Under the pieces are notes generated by a model that had not been told where the DNA came from, did no database searches, and worked only from the letters and a program-made list of their open reading frames with translations. Of a stretch of DNA of 64,000 bases, positions 54,428 through 62,389 are shown piece after piece; position 1 is the stretch's first letter; every line of letters begins with the position of its first letter. Source of the DNA: an uncultured Erythrobacter sp. (GTDB lineage: Bacteria > Pseudomonadota > Alphaproteobacteria > Sphingomonadales > Sphingomonadaceae). The DNA lies in assembly GCA_947499505.1 (NCBI GenBank), contig CANMOQ010000002.1, positions 1 through 64,000 of the forward strand, in the 5' to 3' direction. Both the position numbers and the translations under genes were made by a program.

Positions 54428-55307
54428 GGACGCCATCTTGCAGCCCGACCCCCAAGTTCAGACCGACACGCCAATAATGGACACCTATCCGCCGGGGTTT
54501 GAAGAGAGCGATGAGCTGCGCTCCGCCTTCATTCGCGACATCACCTTGTATGCGCCGCCACCAAATCAGCCTTCGAGTTTAACCGCGAGGCCTCTAAAAA
54601 AGATTCCCCGCACCCTCATTCGGTACTGGCATGATCCATCTGACCTTCCTGACGACGTGCGCGACTGCCTCTCGAGTTGGGAACATCTCGCGGAAGAGGG
54701 GTTCGAGCTGCGGATGTTTTGCGACAAAACTGCTCTAGCCTACATCGGCGAGCACTACGGCGCACGTGAGCATAAGGCATTTTTACGCTGCCGGCATCCA
54801 GCGATGCGAAGCGACTATCTTCGGATGTGCTTCGTCCTTGCAGAGGGTGGTTTCTATGTCGACGCAGATGACGCACTGCTTGGCGATGGCTGGAAGGATA
54901 TGTTTCATGATGACCGGCTAAAGGTCCAGCCACTGTGCTACGATATCCCCACCGGCCAAATGATCTCTGCCGCCGAATTATGGCGCGTCGACCTGCCAAC
55001 AAATGGCCGCATCTTTTACCTCAATAACAACCCTATCGTAGCACCGCCGGGACATCCTGTTCTTCAGAGGGCCCTGACCCGCGCAACGAACCGCTTGCTT
55101 GGTTTCGACCCGCTCCCGGAGATACAATCGACGACCGGACCTGGCAATTTCACCGCTGCCTTGGCGGCACATGCTCGCGACTTGTTAGCTGCGGGTGATC
55201 GATTTGACTTCGAGCTGCTGCGCGACTGGGGGGCTATCGCCGAAACGCGCTGGCACCTTTCCTATCGTGGCGACTCGCGCAATTGGCGCAACATGGATTC
55301 AAACTGA
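54405..55307 (+). CDS. GT32-like glycosyltransferase (DXD sugar-binding family)
   Basis: 300 residues. IPRTLIRYWHDPSDLPDDV near 63 starts the catalytic fold; HPAMRSDYLRMCFVLAEGGFYVDADD near 130-155 is the hallmark of OCH1/capsular GT32 enzymes, with the metal-binding D-A-D. Start at 54405 lies inside the carbamoyltransferase end (23-nt overlap), implying translational coupling. The acceptor and donor sugars are unknown. Confidence 0.8.
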   Translation: MIDLFALEDAILQPDPQVQTDTPIMDTYPPGFEESDELRSAFIRDITLYAPPPNQPSSLTARPLKKIPRTLIRYWHDPSDLPDDVRDCLSSWEHLAEEGFELRMFCDKTALAYIGEHYGAREHKAFLRCRHPAMRSDYLRMCFVLAEGGFYVDADDALLGDGWKDMFHDDRLKVQPLCYDIPTGQMISAAELWRVDLPTNGRIFYLNNNPIVAPPGHPVLQRALTRATNRLLGFDPLPEIQSTTGPGNFTAALAAHARDLLAAGDRFDFELLRDWGAIAETRWHLSYRGDSRNWRNMDSN

Positions 55308-55323
55308 GGCTCCTTGGAAAGTC

Positions 55324-57432
55324 ATGAATCTCAGTGAAGCATCAGGCCAACTGCGAAGCCTCGTCTTCCGGGTGATGCGCGCCGCTGCCAGCATGTTTCC
55401 CGGCGGAAGAATTAATGCGTTAGGCACTGGTCCCAACAAAATCAGTTCGATCTTGATCGTAAACCTTGATCGACAACCGACTCGATGGCGCCGCATGCTC
55501 CGGGAGCTCGGCCGCTTTCGGACTTGCGACGGCAAGCCTCTCACTTCGATTGCAACGCGATTTGCCGCTGTGGACGCTCGAGACGGTCGCGCGGTAGCGG
55601 CCACAGCTGACGTCGACCCGAATTACCGATTAGGAGATCAGCTTCACGTCCAGCCCGATGCAAGGCTGGAAGAATGCTTCGGCCCTGATGAACCGATCCG
55701 TATGACGCGCCAGGAAGTGGCTGTCGCAAGGTCACACGTCGAAGTGTGGAAAACCATAGCGATGGGCTCCCACGAGCATGTGTTGGTGCTGGAAGACGAT
55801 GTCTGGTTCACGCACGGTGCCCCTGCAATCATTGATCGAGGCTGGCGTGCAGCGCTCGATCGATGCCGCGCCGACGGAGGTCCGAACTTTGTTTACCTCT
55901 CTTACCAAGATGCAGACGGGAGTGCCGAGCGTGCCGATCCCTGCATGTCACTCTTCCGACCAGTACGCGGCCTTTGGTTCCTTTCCGGTTACGTTCTGTC
56001 TCGAGAAGGTGCAGCGTCGCTGCTTCGCGCGATGCCGGTGGTCGGTCCGGTCGACATGTGGATCAATTATCGGTTCGAGCAGCTCGGCGCGTTCGCAGTC
56101 TCGTCCCCGGCAATTCTACAACGGGAGGACTGTGTTTCCGACAACTCCTATTCTATCCTTCCCTATTTAGCACGCGCCGGAATCGTTGACGCTGGTTCTG
56201 CTCCAATGGCGCCAGAAGAAAAACACTCTCGCCCGGTTTTGGCCTGGTCCACAGGCGGTGATCGAGAAGGGCTTGCGATGGCTCTCTCAATGCTAGGGTT
56301 GCGCGTCCGTGCCTTTGACGGAGACGAAGAGAAACTCTCAGTCGACGAGCTGCAAAAACAGCTCGAAGTGTTCGATGGACTCGTCGATGCCCCCCTCACG
56401 GATTCTGCATTGAATTCAGCAGTAGCTTACGCGGGCGCGGTGTTCGTAGTGGAAGAGGGGGCCGTTGGCAGGCGAGGTATAGAGTTCGGTCGCCTGCCAA
56501 GGGCTCGGACTTCTGTACTTCCCCAGTATCAACGGGGAGAAAGCACATGGGAGCCGCTCTGCGATTTGCTCGGGCTTTCGTACCCTGCCGAACCTTTTCC
56601 AGCCGGTGCCCGGCGGGACCTTCGTCTGTTTCGCGACGGGCGTGAAGAGGGCTTGGAATATGTTGCCGCGGCCAGCCGACCAACAGACCCGCATGATGAT
56701 TCCCCATGGGTACTTCCGTCTCCGAATGGATGGCATCCGCGGTGTGCGGTCGGAATTGATGACCCCGCCAGTGCGCAGATGGCACGAGCAACCGTCGATG
56801 CAGACGCAGCGTCGTTTTCATCGCTGGTTGAGACTTTTCCGGGAAACCTTGCGTCGTTTGCCATCGAGGGGGTTAGCCATAACAATGAGGGGACGCATCT
56901 CACGATCGAAAAGACCCACACAGGGCGACGACCGTTTCGGTCTGGTGCGTTCGCATCAAATGAATCCTTTATGCATGGTCGTTTCGAGGCCGAGATTAGG
57001 GCCGCCGCTGGATCAGGTTTGATTACAGGATTCTTTCTTCATAGGGACAGTCCGCGGCAAGAGATCGACATCGAAATACTTGGAGGCGATCCGCGAGCGA
57101 TGCTGGTCAACGTCTACTTTAATCCTGGCGATGAGGGTACCGCGATGGCATTTGGCTATAGAGGCACCCCTTACAGGATTGATCTCGGCTTCGATGCAAC
57201 CGAGGGATTCCACCGTTACTCGATCGATTGGCGTCCAGGACTGATCGCATGGGCAGTCGATGGCGAGATCGTTCACGAGCGCCGTGGCTGGGATCCAACA
57301 CCGTTGCCCCATCTTCCCATGCGTCTCCACGCCAACTTGTGGGCTCCGCGTTCTGAGGAGCTTGCTGGACCGATTGACGAGGATCGCCTCCCCGCGAGAG
57401 CGGCGTTCAGAAACGTAACGATCTCGGGCTAG
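55324..57432 (+). CDS. Fusion: GT25 glycosyltransferase, unknown middle domain, GH16-like domain
   Basis: 702 residues from the ATG at 55324 (GGAAAG upstream, 16 bp after the previous stop). Residues about 40-275 are a GT25 (LPS-type) glycosyltransferase: ILIVNLDRQPTRWRRM and VLVLEDDVWF near 155. Residues about 295-450 form a second alpha/beta domain (RPVLAWSTGGDREGLAMALSM, FDGLVDAPLTD) that vaguely recalls P-loop sulfotransferases but has no clear PAPS loop. Residues about 500-702 are a GH16-type concanavalin fold with catalytic EIDIEIL at 580-586, FHRYSIDWRPGLIAWAVDG and RLHANLWAP. No signal peptide or membrane segment is evident, which is odd for a GH16 unit. Confidence 0.78.
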   Translation: MNLSEASGQLRSLVFRVMRAAASMFPGGRINALGTGPNKISSILIVNLDRQPTRWRRMLRELGRFRTCDGKPLTSIATRFAAVDARDGRAVAATADVDPNYRLGDQLHVQPDARLEECFGPDEPIRMTRQEVAVARSHVEVWKTIAMGSHEHVLVLEDDVWFTHGAPAIIDRGWRAALDRCRADGGPNFVYLSYQDADGSAERADPCMSLFRPVRGLWFLSGYVLSREGAASLLRAMPVVGPVDMWINYRFEQLGAFAVSSPAILQREDCVSDNSYSILPYLARAGIVDAGSAPMAPEEKHSRPVLAWSTGGDREGLAMALSMLGLRVRAFDGDEEKLSVDELQKQLEVFDGLVDAPLTDSALNSAVAYAGAVFVVEEGAVGRRGIEFGRLPRARTSVLPQYQRGESTWEPLCDLLGLSYPAEPFPAGARRDLRLFRDGREEGLEYVAAASRPTDPHDDSPWVLPSPNGWHPRCAVGIDDPASAQMARATVDADAASFSSLVETFPGNLASFAIEGVSHNNEGTHLTIEKTHTGRRPFRSGAFASNESFMHGRFEAEIRAAAGSGLITGFFLHRDSPRQEIDIEILGGDPRAMLVNVYFNPGDEGTAMAFGYRGTPYRIDLGFDATEGFHRYSIDWRPGLIAWAVDGEIVHERRGWDPTPLPHLPMRLHANLWAPRSEELAGPIDEDRLPARAAFRNVTISG

Positions 57433-57727
57433 TTCAGTATTGAGTGGCCATGTCTGTTTAGTGATCCAACAATTGCTCGCATGAAGTGAGTTCGATCCGT
57501 AGTCGAAGAGTGTAACGCGAACGTCGGCTTTCTCTTTTTCTCGGTTAAGACCGGTCGTTCAGCTAACGGCCCACTTGCCGAGGCTATACGTTCGACATCG
57601 GGGGCTGAGTTAGAATCTCACCACGCCACGCCTGAACTAGTTTCAATTGTCACTTGATTTCCAAAAGGTCATGCCATAGTGGCGCTGTTCAACCGCAATT
57701 GTTCGATATCAAAGAAGGGAGTGCATC
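57433..57727. other. Intergenic region with repeat copy A
   Basis: 295 bp without gene. It contains repeat-like sequence at 57520-57580 (see repeat entry) and, before the 33-aa ORF, a likely promoter region for the rtcB2-prfH group that I could not assign precisely. Confidence 0.4.
57520..57580 (+). repeat. Non-coding repeat, copy A (left of the rtcB2-prfH module)
   Basis: Contains GTCGGCTTTC, GGTTAAGA and TCAGCTAACGGCCCA in this order and spacing. Copy B at 60410-60466 has GTCCGCTTTC, GGATAAGA and TCAGCCAACGGCCCA. Overall identity is partial, with the best block around AACGGCCCA. Both copies are in the same orientation and flank the 57.7-60.4 kb module. Confidence 0.5.
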
Positions 57728-57829
57728 ATGCAAAAGACACAGCATCAAATCGCAATCACTTCATTGAAATTTGATATTCAGGAACAATTGTCATGGGCAA
57801 TTCGATCCAAGGTGGGCGCGCTCACCTAA
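57728..57829 (+). CDS. 33-residue leader-like ORF before the rtcB2-prfH operon
   Basis: ATG at 57728 with GAAGGGAG upstream encodes 33 residues (MQKTQHQIAITSLKF, then a helical DIQEQLSWAIRSK). It lies 93 bp before the 246-aa gene, and a GCCGTC/GACGGC hairpin sits between them (57838-57859). It could be a small protein, or a leader peptide whose translation affects the following genes. No family recognised. Confidence 0.4.
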   Translation: MQKTQHQIAITSLKFDIQEQLSWAIRSKVGALT

Positions 57830-57922
57830 CTGGTTTTAGCCGTCAGAATACGCAGACGGCAGCTACTCTTCATTTTCGGCTGACGCTGGTTTCCTTCTCA
57901 AACAAGAGCGGGGAGACAAGCC

Positions 57923-58663
57923 ATGCGTGCTGATATGTTCAAAGTCATCGTTGAACGTCCACGGTGGGCGTCTCGACATGCACCTGCTGTGAAACTCAAA
58001 AAGGACAAGAACTTTGATCGCAAATTCGTAGGTCACAAACGGCACGCTTGGGAAGTGGCGCCCTACACGAAAAGTCTCAATGAAAATCTGGCACCTCTGA
58101 AGCGCTATTTGCAGAAGCAAAGAGGCCGCCGGTGGGATGATGTCTTCAGCGAAATCTGCCAGCATCTAGACACCACCAGCACTGTGAAAATGCATGTGCG
58201 TGAGCACATCGAAGACTTCATTGTTGTGCGCATATCGGTGGATCGAAATGGCAAATGGCTCGGTCAGCATAAATGGCGCGGCGCTTGGCCCATCGATCAT
58301 TGGTGGCCGGAGCTTTATGTTGATCCGTTTGATGGCCTCATCAAAGAGACTAGTACTCTTCGCAAGACACTTGGATTGCCGAAGCGGCGATCTTTTGTCC
58401 GCGTTCTTAGCTCTTATCCGCAAGGACCGTTTAGCGATTTCGAGCGGCTCTCTGAGACCTGCTGTTTGATCAGGCGAAATGGCCATTGGTTTAGGTGTGA
58501 GTTGGATCGCAACCCCAAATGCGACGAGGCGCAATTGCGTTTCGAGATCATTGAAAAGCTTTGGGAAGCGCATGACCGCTGGAAAGTAACGGTGATGGCT
58601 CAACTTTCACGCAAAGCGCTCAAGTATCACGGTCTTTCCAATGTTCAAGGAGGCAAGTCATGA
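57923..58663 (+). CDS. Unknown 246-residue protein, first large gene of the rtcB2-prfH operon
   Basis: GGGGAGA precedes the ATG. The protein is basic and rich in Trp, Arg and His, without membrane or signal sequence. Notable segments: GHKRHAWEVAPYTKSLNENLAPLKRYL near 37, KWLGQHKWRGAWPIDHWWPELYVDPFDGLI near 109-139, and RRNGHWFRCELDRNP near 184. I do not recognise the family. Its stop overlaps the rtcB2 start (ATGA), so the three genes are coupled; a role in handling damaged ribosomes or rRNA alongside PrfH and RtcB2 is inferred from this alone. GC is lower than in core genes. Confidence 0.75.
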   Translation: MRADMFKVIVERPRWASRHAPAVKLKKDKNFDRKFVGHKRHAWEVAPYTKSLNENLAPLKRYLQKQRGRRWDDVFSEICQHLDTTSTVKMHVREHIEDFIVVRISVDRNGKWLGQHKWRGAWPIDHWWPELYVDPFDGLIKETSTLRKTLGLPKRRSFVRVLSSYPQGPFSDFERLSETCCLIRRNGHWFRCELDRNPKCDEAQLRFEIIEKLWEAHDRWKVTVMAQLSRKALKYHGLSNVQGGKS

Positions 58664-59763
58664 CCGCCAGTGTTCAAATCATTGCCTCATCCAGCAGTTG
58701 GATTGAGCAGACGGCAATCGACCAACTGCATCGGACCGCTGAACTGGAAGGGATTGAGCGGGCGGTTGGTCTGCCTGATCTCCATGCTGGTCGAGGGATA
58801 CCCATCGGTGCTGCTTTCTGGTCAAGAACGCATGCCCACCCTCATCTAATCGGCAACGATATCGGATGCGGCATGGCGCTTTGGCAAACCAACATCAATG
58901 TAGCGAAATTCAAGCTGGATCGAGCGGTAAAGAAGCTGACCGGCTTGGACGAACCTTGGGCTGGCGACCAGCTACGCGAGTTCGAGCGAGTTGGCTTACC
59001 GCAAAACCTTGCTGGTGAAGCGCTGGGGACCATTGGTGGCGGAAATCACTTTGCTGAGTTCCAGCGTATCGAGACCGTCATGGACGAGCAGACATTCGAC
59101 AACATGGGGCTGGATCGTTCTCAGCTTCTTCTGCTCGTTCATAGCGGTTCGAGAGGGTTGGGCCACGCCATCCAAGAGCAACATACTAGGCGTTTCAATG
59201 CTGATGGCCTGAGCACATCGAACCAAGCATTTGCGGAGTATTTGACAAAGCATGATCAGGCGATGGTCTGGGCTAAGCTCAACCGCGACATCATTGCGAT
59301 GCGCTTTCTAAACAAACTTGCTGCTCGGGCTGAACTGAAACTCGATATTTTTCACAACAGCCTGACCCGCCATCAAGATGGTTGGTTGCATCGCAAAGGC
59401 GCTGCGCCAGCGGACAAAGGCCCAATAGTGATCCCCGGTTCTCGCGGAACCATGACGTATCTGGTCATGCCGAAACCCGAAAAGGCCGATCGGGCCTTGC
59501 ATTCACTTGCGCATGGCGCAGGTCGCAAATGGCCGCGCAGCAGCGCAAAGGCAAAGTTAGGACGAAAGATCAGTTTCGCCGAGCTTGAAAGGACAAGCCT
59601 TGGCGGCAGGGTATTGTGCGAAGACAATCAGTTGATCTTCGAGGAAGCCCCGCAAGCCTACAAGGACATTGAGAGCGTTATTTCTGACCTTGAACAAGCT
59701 GACTTAATCTCCGTCATTGCCGTGCTGCGGCCAGTGATCACTTACAAAACGAGGCGCAAATGA
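58660..59763 (+). CDS. rtcB2: RtcB-family RNA ligase paired with PrfH (RtcB2)
   Basis: 367 residues, shorter than canonical RtcB (about 408). Metal and guanylation residues are present: GNDIGCGMAL near 66-75 with Asp and Cys, GGGNHFAEF near 127-135, HSGSRGLGH near 163-171, HNSLTRH near 233 and AHGAGRKWPRS near 284 with the His that is guanylylated. It would join 2',3'-cyclic-phosphate and 5'-OH RNA ends with GTP. Overlaps the preceding unknown gene by 4 nt and prfH by 4 nt. Confidence 0.92.
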   Translation: MTASVQIIASSSSWIEQTAIDQLHRTAELEGIERAVGLPDLHAGRGIPIGAAFWSRTHAHPHLIGNDIGCGMALWQTNINVAKFKLDRAVKKLTGLDEPWAGDQLREFERVGLPQNLAGEALGTIGGGNHFAEFQRIETVMDEQTFDNMGLDRSQLLLLVHSGSRGLGHAIQEQHTRRFNADGLSTSNQAFAEYLTKHDQAMVWAKLNRDIIAMRFLNKLAARAELKLDIFHNSLTRHQDGWLHRKGAAPADKGPIVIPGSRGTMTYLVMPKPEKADRALHSLAHGAGRKWPRSSAKAKLGRKISFAELERTSLGGRVLCEDNQLIFEEAPQAYKDIESVISDLEQADLISVIAVLRPVITYKTRRK

Positions 59764-60380
59764 GTGAGATCATTCTGCACATCTCAGCAGGCAAGGGACC
59801 GAAGGAGTGCCAGTGGGTGGTCGCACAATTGGCGCGAGTTTTCACCAAAGAAGCTAAGAACCACGGTCTGCAAGCTAAACTGCTAGAACAGAGCGGTGAT
59901 GTCGAAGCCTCATTGCTGCTGTCCGTGTCCGGTGATCAATGCACCAGCTTTGCGAAGGATCGCATTGGCACCATTCGCTGGATCGGTAGCAGTCCGTTTC
60001 GACCACGCCACAAACGCAAAAACTGGTATGTGGGAGTTAGCTTCGCTCCAACTGTCGAGGAGATACCTCAATTGGAGAACGAGGACATCGCATTTCAGGC
60101 TATCCGCGCTTCCGGTCCGGGAGGGCAACATGTCAACAAGACAGATAGCGCAGTCCGGGCAACCCACAGCCCAAGCGGATTGTCAGTTGTCTCTCAGGAT
60201 CAGCGTTCGCAGTTTGCCAACAAGAAAATCGCGCTCTTGAAACTGGCAGCGCGGTTTGAAGCTGAAAAGCAAGCAAATGAAGCCCATTCCAAGAGCGATG
60301 TCTGGCAACAAAATCAGAGCTTGGAACGGGGCAATGAAGTGCGTTGCTATGAGGGCGTGAAGTTCAAACTAAGGAAGTAG
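59760..60380 (+). CDS. prfH: Peptide chain release factor homologue PrfH
   Basis: 206 residues, a release-factor-like protein with the GGQ motif in ASGPGGQHVNKTDSAVRATH at about 120-135, preceded by SPFRPRHKRKNWYVG and followed by the ERGNEVRCYEGVKFK tail, matching enterobacterial PrfH along its length. Known work links PrfH to release of peptides from ribosomes whose decoding-centre rRNA has been cut, after which RtcB religates the break. Translationally coupled to rtcB2. Confidence 0.92.
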   Translation: MSEIILHISAGKGPKECQWVVAQLARVFTKEAKNHGLQAKLLEQSGDVEASLLLSVSGDQCTSFAKDRIGTIRWIGSSPFRPRHKRKNWYVGVSFAPTVEEIPQLENEDIAFQAIRASGPGGQHVNKTDSAVRATHSPSGLSVVSQDQRSQFANKKIALLKLAARFEAEKQANEAHSKSDVWQQNQSLERGNEVRCYEGVKFKLRK

Positions 60381-60409
60381 GAAATGCCATCAATTGGGTC
60401 GTGAATTGA

Positions 60410-60466
60410 AGGTCCGCTTTCATTTCCTGATGGATAAGAGCTGACTGTCAGCCAACGGCCCAATTC
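60410..60466 (+). repeat. Non-coding repeat, copy B (right of the rtcB2-prfH module)
   Basis: GTCCGCTTTC ... GGATAAGA ... TCAGCCAACGGCCCA, parallel to copy A near 57.5 kb. A further GGGCGAAAGCGGAC at 60494-60507 is the reverse complement of the GTCCGCTTTC block and forms an inverted pair with it. It lies in the 128-bp gap between prfH and the convergent rtcR. Confidence 0.5.
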
Positions 60467-60508
60467 AAGACCTCGCTCAATGACCGCTATTGAGGGCGAA
60501 AGCGGACA

Positions 60509-62113
60509 TTAGTGCATCGCTGAAACTTGCTCCCAATCCAGCCCAAAACGTGCCAAATACTTCCGCAATCGGTCAGCGTCATTGGTGGACTTGCGGGTCA
60601 GCCGAGAGTTTTCGAACAGCGTTCGCCCGGCCTCCGACAATGTCCGGCTTGCTCTGCAGGTTTCGATGACAAACGCCAGCTGCACCCGGTCGAATGGGTC
60701 AATCTCGTTCAGCCGTTCCTTGCCCAGAACCTCCTCCAGCGTCGCTCGTGACGCAGTACTGCCGGCGGCCTTACCAGACCAAAGGTCGCCAAGGCGCGTG
60801 ATTTCCAGTTCGACGGCGGGCCGGTCAATCCGGCCACTGGTAGACAAGGTCGCCATGCGCGTGACGCTGGCGGCGAGATCGCGGAAATTGCCCTGCCACA
60901 GCGCAGCGGGCCCCTCGGCAAAGCTCAGGTATAGCTCGCGCGCTTCCTTGTTGAACGAGACACGGTTGCCCTCGCGCTCGGCGTAACGTTCTAATTCGTA
61001 CTCAAGGTTAGGAGCGATATCCTCGCGCCGCTGGGCCAGGCCAGGAAGAGTGAAGGTCCACAGGTTAAGCCGCGCGAACAGATCATCGCGAAACGTCCCT
61101 TGCGCGACCATATCCATCAGATTGCGATTGGTGCCTGCAATCAATTGGAAATCACTGGCCACTTCCTTGTCAGAGCCAACCGGTAGGAACCGGCCTTCTT
61201 CAATTGCGCGCAGGACCATCGCCTGCTCATCAAGGCCCAGCTCGCCAATTTCATCAAGGAACAACACGCCTTTATCGGCGCTGCGCAGCAGACCTGGCCG
61301 GTCTTGAACCGCGCCGGTAAATGCCCCCTTACGGTGCCCGAACAGGGCCGACATCGCGCTGTCACCCTTTAGGGTGGCGCAATTGACCTCAACGAAGGGC
61401 CCGCCAACCTGATGACGCAGCTTCTTCAGTTCATAGACCTTGCGCGCAAGCTGGCTCTTGCCCGCTCCGGTCGGCCCCATCAGCAGGATCGGTGCACGGC
61501 TGCGTACGGCAACCTGCTCGACCTCCTCAATCATGCGGTTAAAGGCGGCGTTGCGTGTTTCAATCCCGCTTTTTAGGAAGCTGGCGCTCTCTGCGCTGGT
61601 CTCAGCAAACCGGCTAGCGATGGAATCGTAACGCGAGAGATCAAGATCGATCGAATCCCACGACCCGATCGGCTGAGGTTTGCCGCCGCGTGGCTGGGTC
61701 TGGAGGAGCTTGCCGGGAAGAAAGCGCGCCTCGGTCAGCAGGAACAGGCATATCTGCGCGACATGCGTGCCAGTGGTGATGTGGATCAGATGATCCTGCG
61801 CGTCAGGATCAAAGGGAAATTCGCGCGCGAAGTCGTGCAGCTTGCCGTAGACCTCCTCAAAATCCCAGGCATCGTCAAAGTCCATGAGATGCGGAACGAT
61901 TTCGGTTTCCGGTGACACATCGCGGATGTCTTGCATCACAAAGTCAGCCAAGCGTTGATGGTAGCTTCCGTGGATCAGAATGAAGCGATCGACGCGCAGA
62001 TCCTCTTGCATGCAGATACTGACAGTGGGGCGCCACTTGTTCCAGCGCTCCGGCCCAAACTTGGCAGCGTCCAGCGTTGACCCGAGAAATCCGATGACGG
62101 TTGTTGGCTTCAT
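60509..62113 (-). CDS. rtcR: Sigma-54 dependent RNA-repair regulator RtcR
   Basis: 534 residues from ATG 62113 (ATG 62119 also possible). N-terminal CARF-type sensory domain (about 1-180, TVIGFLGSTLD, DLIHITTGTHVAQICLFLL), AAA+ domain with Walker A GPTGAGKSQ near 214, GAFTGA near 262 for sigma-54 contact and LFLDEIGELG; C-terminal HTH near 490-525 (TLSEAGRTLFENSR). Very close in plan to E. coli RtcR, whose CARF domain responds to RNA-end ligands. Divergent from rtcB, convergent with prfH. Confidence 0.95.
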   Translation of the reverse strand: MKPTTVIGFLGSTLDAAKFGPERWNKWRPTVSICMQEDLRVDRFILIHGSYHQRLADFVMQDIRDVSPETEIVPHLMDFDDAWDFEEVYGKLHDFAREFPFDPDAQDHLIHITTGTHVAQICLFLLTEARFLPGKLLQTQPRGGKPQPIGSWDSIDLDLSRYDSIASRFAETSAESASFLKSGIETRNAAFNRMIEEVEQVAVRSRAPILLMGPTGAGKSQLARKVYELKKLRHQVGGPFVEVNCATLKGDSAMSALFGHRKGAFTGAVQDRPGLLRSADKGVLFLDEIGELGLDEQAMVLRAIEEGRFLPVGSDKEVASDFQLIAGTNRNLMDMVAQGTFRDDLFARLNLWTFTLPGLAQRREDIAPNLEYELERYAEREGNRVSFNKEARELYLSFAEGPAALWQGNFRDLAASVTRMATLSTSGRIDRPAVELEITRLGDLWSGKAAGSTASRATLEEVLGKERLNEIDPFDRVQLAFVIETCRASRTLSEAGRTLFENSRLTRKSTNDADRLRKYLARFGLDWEQVSAMH

Positions 62114-62179
62114 AGTCATTCTTATAAATTTATATAAGTGGCGATACAAGAGGCGCGTTTATCTGAGAATTCCTGGAAA

Positions 62180-62208
62180 TGTGAATATGAGAGAATATCT
62201 GATATTCA
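62180..62208. promoter_or_regulatory. Palindromic upstream activating site, probable RtcR binding site
   Basis: GTGAATAT (62180-62187) pairs with ATATTCAC (62201-62208); inside it GAATATC-T-GATATTC (62192-62206) is a perfect odd palindrome. It lies about 60-90 bp upstream of the sigma-54 promoter, the normal distance for an enhancer-binding protein, and next to rtcR. Confidence 0.6.
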
Positions 62209-62257
62209 CACTTTTATACAGTGGCTTGGAGAGAGTTCAGAACCCAAAAATCACTTT

Positions 62258-62273
62258 TGGCACACCATCTGCA
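62258..62273 (+). promoter_or_regulatory. Sigma-54 promoter of rtcBA
   Basis: TGGCACACCATCTGCA matches the -24/-12 consensus TGGCAC-N5-TTGCA with one mismatch (C for the first T of TTGC); GG and GC are at the required spacing. Predicted start near 62284, about 105 nt before the rtcB ATG. Fits the RtcR regulator next door. Confidence 0.8.
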
Positions 62274-62389
62274 TTAGTTTCAGCACCGAGTAGTCGAACA
62301 CTCGGTATCAGCGCGGACTGGGGCGGCCGGAATGGGCCGGCTGCCCCCAAAGTCTCCAAGTGGGAAACGCGCTGTACAAGGAATTTATG

